From assembly GCA_965644295.1 (NCBI GenBank), contig CBFFRP010000434.1:1-64000 (forward strand): a stretch of DNA of 64,000 nt, written 5' to 3'. Of the stretch, positions 59,119-64,000 are shown one piece after another. The notes beneath the pieces were generated by a model, which saw only the letters and a program-made list of their open reading frames with translations, did no database searches and had not been told where the DNA came from. The first letter of the stretch is position 1; each line of letters begins with the position of its first letter. The stretch is from Paraphysomonas bandaiensis (taxonomy: Eukaryota > Chrysophyceae). The position numbers and the translations under genes were made by a program.

Positions 59119-60445
59119 TTATTCGAATCCGGATCCGCCGTGCGAAAGGTGCTTGTCAGCACGTTGCTGTCGGCGGTGACTGTTGCGCAACTTGTTTCTG
59201 TACGAATGCATAAAGCGCATGTCATCTCTTGATTCAGCAGCTTCAATATCACCGGGGTCAACATATTCAACCTCCAAAATATCTCTGAAATCTTGTTAGC
59301 CATGCAAGAGGTATTCTAAAATATTACACTTACCGTACTACAGGATAACATTTGAGGGCTGAGTGAAATCCATCCTTCAACACATCCCGAAGTGTGGACA
59401 AAACCAGAATCTCCGTAAATGAATTCACAGTTACATCAGCGCCAATCATTCGGACGCTTTCCGAAGGTGGGAAGCCGTGCAGAATCCAATCTTCTACACT
59501 CTTAAGAGCTGCTTTGCGCTCTTTCTTGTCTCGCTTGGACACACGCTTGCTACTGTCCCTTATAATCTGTCGGATGGAGTCTAAAGCACTATCCACTACA
59601 GTGGGATCATCACAAAGAAGGCCCCCACTCACATCGGTAGAGACATTAGGAGCGACTTTGTCAGCAATCTCCCACATGTAAGCAAGGCACCCGCCAGATA
59701 TGATTTTGTGCTCAGTTTCAGATTCCTCTAAAAGAGCTGCGGCACGAGCAAACACTGAATTCTTACATCGCTGTAATATTACGTCTGGGGGCATGGTCGA
59801 CGACAGTAGGCACCACGCCTGTAGAGCAACGGCTTGAAGAGACGTGGGAACATAAACTCCTTCTGACGCCTGGGATATGACTTCTTCACAAAAATTCAAT
59901 GCATCATACCCATCACTCGCGCAAATAAAACACACAAACGATACGGCTTTTACGGCCCAGCACCTTAAGTCGTGATATTCACTTCTTGTAATTGCGTATT
60001 TCAATGCTGGAAAATATGCTTCAAAAAAAGAATCCTCATCAGGTCCCATTTCCAAGGCGAGTACACATAGTATTTGTACAGCGAGAATCCCCTCTTTTTC
60101 AGAACTCGCACTCCGAATTAAACGAACCAGTGCACGGTTCAAAGTTTCCATATGACCACGGACGCTGTCAGACACATCACAATTAGATTGGAGACATTTC
60201 AGGGTTCCATTGAGTGCTTGCATTCTGGTTGCAGATTTCTTTTCGTTTAAGTTATCAATGTGCTCGGACAGCATGTCAGCAGCAGATGAACTCTCATCAT
60301 ATACCTCGTCATAAGGAGCCTCTCCGCAGCTGCCCACCTGAGACACACACGAGGCCACCTCATAGTCTATGTCATTGTCAGAGTACTCATTATCCACTGC
60401 TTTAGATTTCTTTGATTCGTTTCCCTTCCGCTTTCCCTTCCCCAT
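59119..60445 (-). CDS. IFRD: Interferon-related developmental regulator (IFRD) family protein
   Basis: Two exons (60445-59334, 59284-59119) with a 49-nt intron give 425 residues. A Lys-rich start (MGKGKRKGNESKKSK) and an acidic stretch precede the armadillo-like IFRD domain, which begins at HIDNLNEKKSATRMQALNGT (about 62). The diagnostic block RVSKRDKKERKAALKSVEDW is near 309. The conserved C-terminal RNKLRNSHRRQQR basic motif lies in exon 2 and resembles the IFRD C-terminal domain. IFRD1/2 proteins act in transcription regulation and, for IFRD2, bind inactive ribosomes. It is head-to-head with NDUFS8 (612 bp between start codons). Confidence 0.88.
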
Positions 60446-61057
60446 GACAGCCTCTCCTGTTACACTCTTATATTAACTGATACTGAATAGGGAGATTGTT
60501 ATCTTATATCAGCCATAGAGGACAACAAATTAATATCAACAGGGAGCCTTTGATTGTTCCAGACACTCTGTTGTAGAGGGGCATGTACATCTCATGAGTG
60601 AATGCTTTGGAATCGCTCGCTGCTATACACACACCTCACAGTACAGCAGTACAGCAGAGTACAGTGTATTCACTCGTTCATATGGTACCCGCCGTATCGT
60701 AAGCAAATACGCGGAAGAAAAATATATGCAACAGCTTCATATTCCGTCAGCAAAAAGAAGCCATATGCGTCACATGTATATATACTCTATATATCGTACT
60801 CACCAGCACCACCAACACGAACAGTATACCGCAGTCACTGTAGTCAAATCACGACAGTATCATCACCAGAGCACTGCTGTATATAGGAGGTATGTGCAAC
60901 AGTGTATAAACATTTTATGTATGGAATGTTGTGGATGGGATGGAGGTGTGTATTGCCGCTATACATCACTATATACTATCATAGTAAACTGCACAACAGA
61001 CCCACTCACCAACCAAATTCTCTGGTGGCATAAATACTTTTAATAAACTAGCTGGAC
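60446..61057. promoter_or_regulatory. Divergent promoter region, IFRD / NDUFS8
   Basis: 612 bp with repeated ACAGCAGTACAGCAG (about 60640), GTATACCGCAG (about 60822) and ACTGCTGTATATAGG (about 60872) motifs. Open frames here overlap these motifs and show no family features; I treat the region as regulatory. Confidence 0.5.
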
Positions 61058-61722
61058 ATGTTGTCGCGTCGCTTGTGTTCATTGCAGCATCATGCTGGAC
61101 AGGCAGCTAAATTTGCGCACCGGCACAGCCGCCTGTGCAGTTCAGTCAAATTCACTGACGATCAGCCCAAGCCCACTAGCCTCTCTGTTATTTTGGATCG
61201 TGCTGCGAATAGGTATTTACTTGGAGAATTTTTTACTGGACTGTGGTGCCTCTGCAGCGTATCAACGTTGCCACCATGGACTATAAATTACCCATTTGAA
61301 AAAGGCCCATTGAGTACGAAATTTCGCGGTGAGCATGCGTTGAGGCGATACCCGAGTGGCGAAGAACGCTGCATTGCGTGCAAACTCTGTGAAGCCGTTT
61401 GCCCGGCTCAGGTACTTTTTACTTTATTGTTTACGTTTTTCTGAGATTTACTCTTATTTAGGCGATTACTATCGATACATTGGAGCGACCTGATGGAAGT
61501 CGTCGTACTACACGTTATGATATCGACATGACAAAGTGTATTTATTGTGGATTTTGCCAGGAAGCATGCCCTGTGGATGCAATTGTTGAAGGTCCTAATT
61601 TTGAATTCGCTACCGAAACACACGAGGAGCTTTTGTACAACAAGAAGAAGTTACTCGCTAATGGCGATCGATGGGAAGTCGCTATTTCAAAAAATCTTGC
61701 TGTAAATCACTACTATGGCTAA
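61058..61722 (+). CDS. NDUFS8: NADH dehydrogenase (complex I) iron-sulfur subunit 8, mitochondrial
   Basis: Two exons (61058-61411, 61462-61722) with a 50-nt intron give 204 residues. An Arg/His-rich presequence free of acidic residues (first 30) targets mitochondria. The mature TYKY-type subunit follows, with [11 protein letters not shown] and [11 protein letters not shown]. The two 4Fe-4S ferredoxin motifs are C105-x2-C108-x2-C111-x3-C115 and C144-x2-C147-x2-C150-x3-C154 (clusters N6a and N6b on the electron path to quinone). [18 protein letters not shown] is conserved. A possible alternative intron (61212-61256) was rejected because it would remove the conserved helix before INYPFEKG. Confidence 0.97.
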
Positions 61723-63607
61723 GCAAGGAGTAGCTACAATAGAGGTGCTGCACATGCGGTGCAGTGCGCCTGCTGTTTTTGTAATTGTCAGATGTAGTAG
61801 TCGTTTTCGACTTAGCTATGGTCATCGTAAATAATCATTAAGAGGAATATCACTGCTGATTTCTGCGCTGAGCTTATATCAAGTACATGGTTTTAGATGG
61901 TTAAAAAGCCCATATTTGAAGTAGACATTTATTTGACACCCAGAAGTACGTAGTCTTATATTATTTCTTATCTATCAGCACGAGCATTACTATTGCATTA
62001 GGGCAGAATTCGTCTTCGATATCTGTTATTTTTAGAGAAACTTAGAGTTTTCTTCTTTTAACTTCGTAATTAAGATGGCGAAGTATGATGTGACCATAAA
62101 CTTTGTTCTATAAATAGTGTTAGAACTACCAACTACCGTAACTACCAAGTATATTTAGTGTTCAGCGGTTCAGTAGGTCGTAGGTCATCAGGAGTATTGC
62201 ATTTCCGATATTCCGTCATTTAATTTCTCAGCTTACCTCTCTTTTATTTAATTTTTACATGCATTGTCGGTATATCTTGTACTACATCTCTAAATACTTT
62301 ACACTGAACATTATAAACAAAGAAATTAATTCCTCCTGTTTAAAACAACTGCAACAGAAGAATCTCGCAACTACTCTCCTTTCTCCACATACCAGCTAAA
62401 AAGAGAATGACTACCAGGTTATACTACACGGCGTGTTATATTCATTCCAATGTTTAAAAATGTAACAGAACGCAAATACATAACACATAAATGGTCGTAA
62501 CTCGAAACAGGACCAGCTAAAACCACTAAATGATAGGCCTATTTGGGTAATAGGTTTCCTTCAGTCGAAACACAGAATGACATCATTCAACTCTCTTGTA
62601 GAATGATAGTATTACAATATCAGTGTGGTATCAACAGCATATGTTCATACAATCTATCTTCAGCTGAAGGTTTTAGTTTTCGATACCTCAGATAAGCTGC
62701 ACGAGAATTCCAAAACAGTGTTTAATGCTTTTTTTGATGTCGCCTGTGGTGGCTATTTTGATTGTTATTCCAATTCGTATGTGTACTATGTGGATGTAGT
62801 GAACTGACTTCCATTTGCGAGTTTATGACGTGTGTTGCTGAAGTTATTTCGCATTGTGATTCGTTCGTTGAATAATACAGACATATAGCCACAGAAACAC
62901 ATATAAGACTAAAATTTTGTGCCGGCTGCTCGCTCACACCCTTCGTCATATGAGCTGCTCCAATGTACGTGCGCAGATTCTGCGAGGTCACCTACCGCTC
63001 CCACCCGGATTAGCCTTCCCTCTCCCTCAAAAAATGATACGCGCTTCTCGTCATCATGTATGGTCACGCAAGTCAGCGTTTATTCGGTGCCGCACACATA
63101 AAATACACCGGGGTTCAAGTAAATAGCTGTTCGTTGCTGGTTTACTCGATACTATCACTCCACAAGGAGAAGCCCTCAGAACGGGATACATACACCTACC
63201 ATTAGCCGATGAGGTTCTTAGTCTCTGGTTTGAGTCGTTCGGACTGTCGCTGTCAGCTCCAACTCTTTAGAACAGAGTGGAGTGCCCTGAGCGAGCCGAA
63301 GATCTGCGCGCATCCGTCCCTACAGATATACTGGTATACGGCGGTATACGGAGTATACGAAGGCGTGCAGTTGTGATGACCTGCCAACGTACAAAAATTA
63401 GAGTATACTCTGTATACCGTACAGTACGCGCTCTACGTCCTTGTGTATTGTATTCTACCCAGAGCGTTGCATTGAGCGAGATACTGCTGTACATGTTGTT
63501 GCGTCTGCTGTCTGCTTGCATATTCATAGTAGAGTGGCTTTGCCGTTTCTTTGATTTATTTTGTTTCAATAGTTCGTAACTCCTTCATATAGTTTATATA
63601 TCCACCA
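61723..63607. other. Intergenic; right end with clustered GTATACGG motifs
   Basis: No gene recognised. A segment at 62920-63260 is more GC-rich and has a 69-codon open frame rich in Arg/His without a motif. At 63329-63420 there are closely spaced GTATACGG/GTATACCG units (GGTATACGGCGGTATACGG), the densest example of this motif in the window, about 200 bp upstream of the next gene. Confidence 0.45.
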
Positions 63608-64000
63608 ATGATTGGCTCCAAAGCTGTCGTCTTTGTATTATTCACGTGCTTTACTGCTTCTGCTGCAGTGAAACTTGCTGGTGAATGCTATAGCCAATGC
63701 AACTCACTAAAAAGAGAAGTATTAACTCTTGAGATGTGCAGGTATATTGCACTTACATAGAGATAACTGTGTTGTTTTTGACTTTGCAACGCAGAGATGC
63801 GAAAAAAGTACTTCCACGGCCGAAAGTAGGAGACTTTTGTACCCGTGCAATGGAAAATGGATTCAAGGATGCATGTTATGCACTATGCCAAGATACAAAA
63901 CCTGTGCCGAGAGTGGCCCAGTCATGTCGTGCTGCGGCTGTTGAGCTTCCCCGGCCAACCATCCGAAAATGGTGCGAGCATGGATATAGGGAGGGCTTCA
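63608..64000 (+). CDS. Small secreted cysteine-rich protein, member 2 (cut by window end)
   Basis: Exon 1 is 63608-63741 and exon 2 starts at 63795 and runs past the window end; the intron is 53 nt. There is a signal-peptide-like start (hydrophobic residues 5-20), then two modules with the same C-x3-C-x12-C-x15-C spacing, LPRP motifs and 11-residue linker as the gene at 18047. Both members end the second module with CEHGYREGF. The first intron sits at the same codon and phase, right after the third Cys. The second intron of member 1 is absent here. The C-terminus is not visible. Confidence 0.85.

Noticed and set aside
60594-61043. 149-codon frame between IFRD and NDUFS8
   Set aside because: Dominated by His/Tyr/Gln/Arg codons from ACAGCAGTAC-type promoter motifs; it is in the shared upstream region.
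61212-61256. Possible 45-nt intron in NDUFS8
   Set aside because: Good splice signals and length 3n, but removal would delete the conserved helix before INYPFEKG.
1-64000. tRNA genes, rRNA and CRISPR arrays
   Set aside because: I looked for tRNA B-box-like GGTTCGAATCC with paired arms, rRNA core sequence, and spaced direct repeats with unique spacers, and found none that I could support by eye; a tRNAscan/Infernal run would be decisive.

Overview
The window is nuclear DNA from a eukaryote. Its genes are cut by many very short spliceosomal introns, mostly 41-60 nt and up to about 180 nt, with GT-AG ends and a few GC-AG ends. Intergenic DNA is AT-rich and holds long tetranucleotide tracts, dispersed repeats and a Ty1/copia element. 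The gene set (Tousled-like kinase, ASF1, WAPL, CPSF3, IQ/FN3 proteins, a PKG-like cyclic-nucleotide-binding protein) suits a unicellular, possibly flagellated protist. I cannot name the lineage from sequence alone. All exon joins given here were worked out by hand from reading frame, splice dinucleotides and remembered family motifs, with no database search.

Layout. 1-7 kb: unrecognised DNA, then a Ty1/copia retrotransposon with broken gag, protease and integrase but an intact reverse transcriptase/RNase H frame. 7-13 kb: a membrane-anchored thioredoxin (-), a small TIM chaperone (-), a roughly 1 kb TATG tract that fills the divergent promoter, and a PFK-2/FBPase-2-like gene (+) whose phosphatase half lacks key catalytic residues. 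13-18.5 kb: a SETD3/LSMT-like SET protein (-), ribosomal protein eL21 (+), another tetranucleotide tract, and a small secreted cysteine-rich protein. 22-30 kb: a protein with three cyclic-nucleotide-binding domains, then WAPL. 31-40.5 kb: CPSF3 (-) head-to-head with a 14-exon IQ/FN3 protein. 43-48 kb: Tousled-like kinase (-) head-to-head with ASF1 (+). 50-56 kb: an IQ-motif protein, a SUMO-like-domain protein (-) and GMP synthase (+). 59-62 kb: IFRD homologue (-) head-to-head with complex I subunit NDUFS8 (+). At the right edge sits a second, truncated member of the cysteine-rich family.

Three observations stand out. First, the two cysteine-rich secreted proteins, 45 kb apart, share an exactly spaced doubled C-x3-C-x12-C-x15-C module that I do not recognise; this is the best candidate for something undescribed. 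Second, TLK and its known substrate ASF1 are divergent neighbours with 549 bp between their start codons. Third, all four long (TATG/CATA)n tracts lie within about 160 bp of a start codon, one of them making up nearly all of a bidirectional promoter. Six of the genes' intergenic regions are head-to-head.
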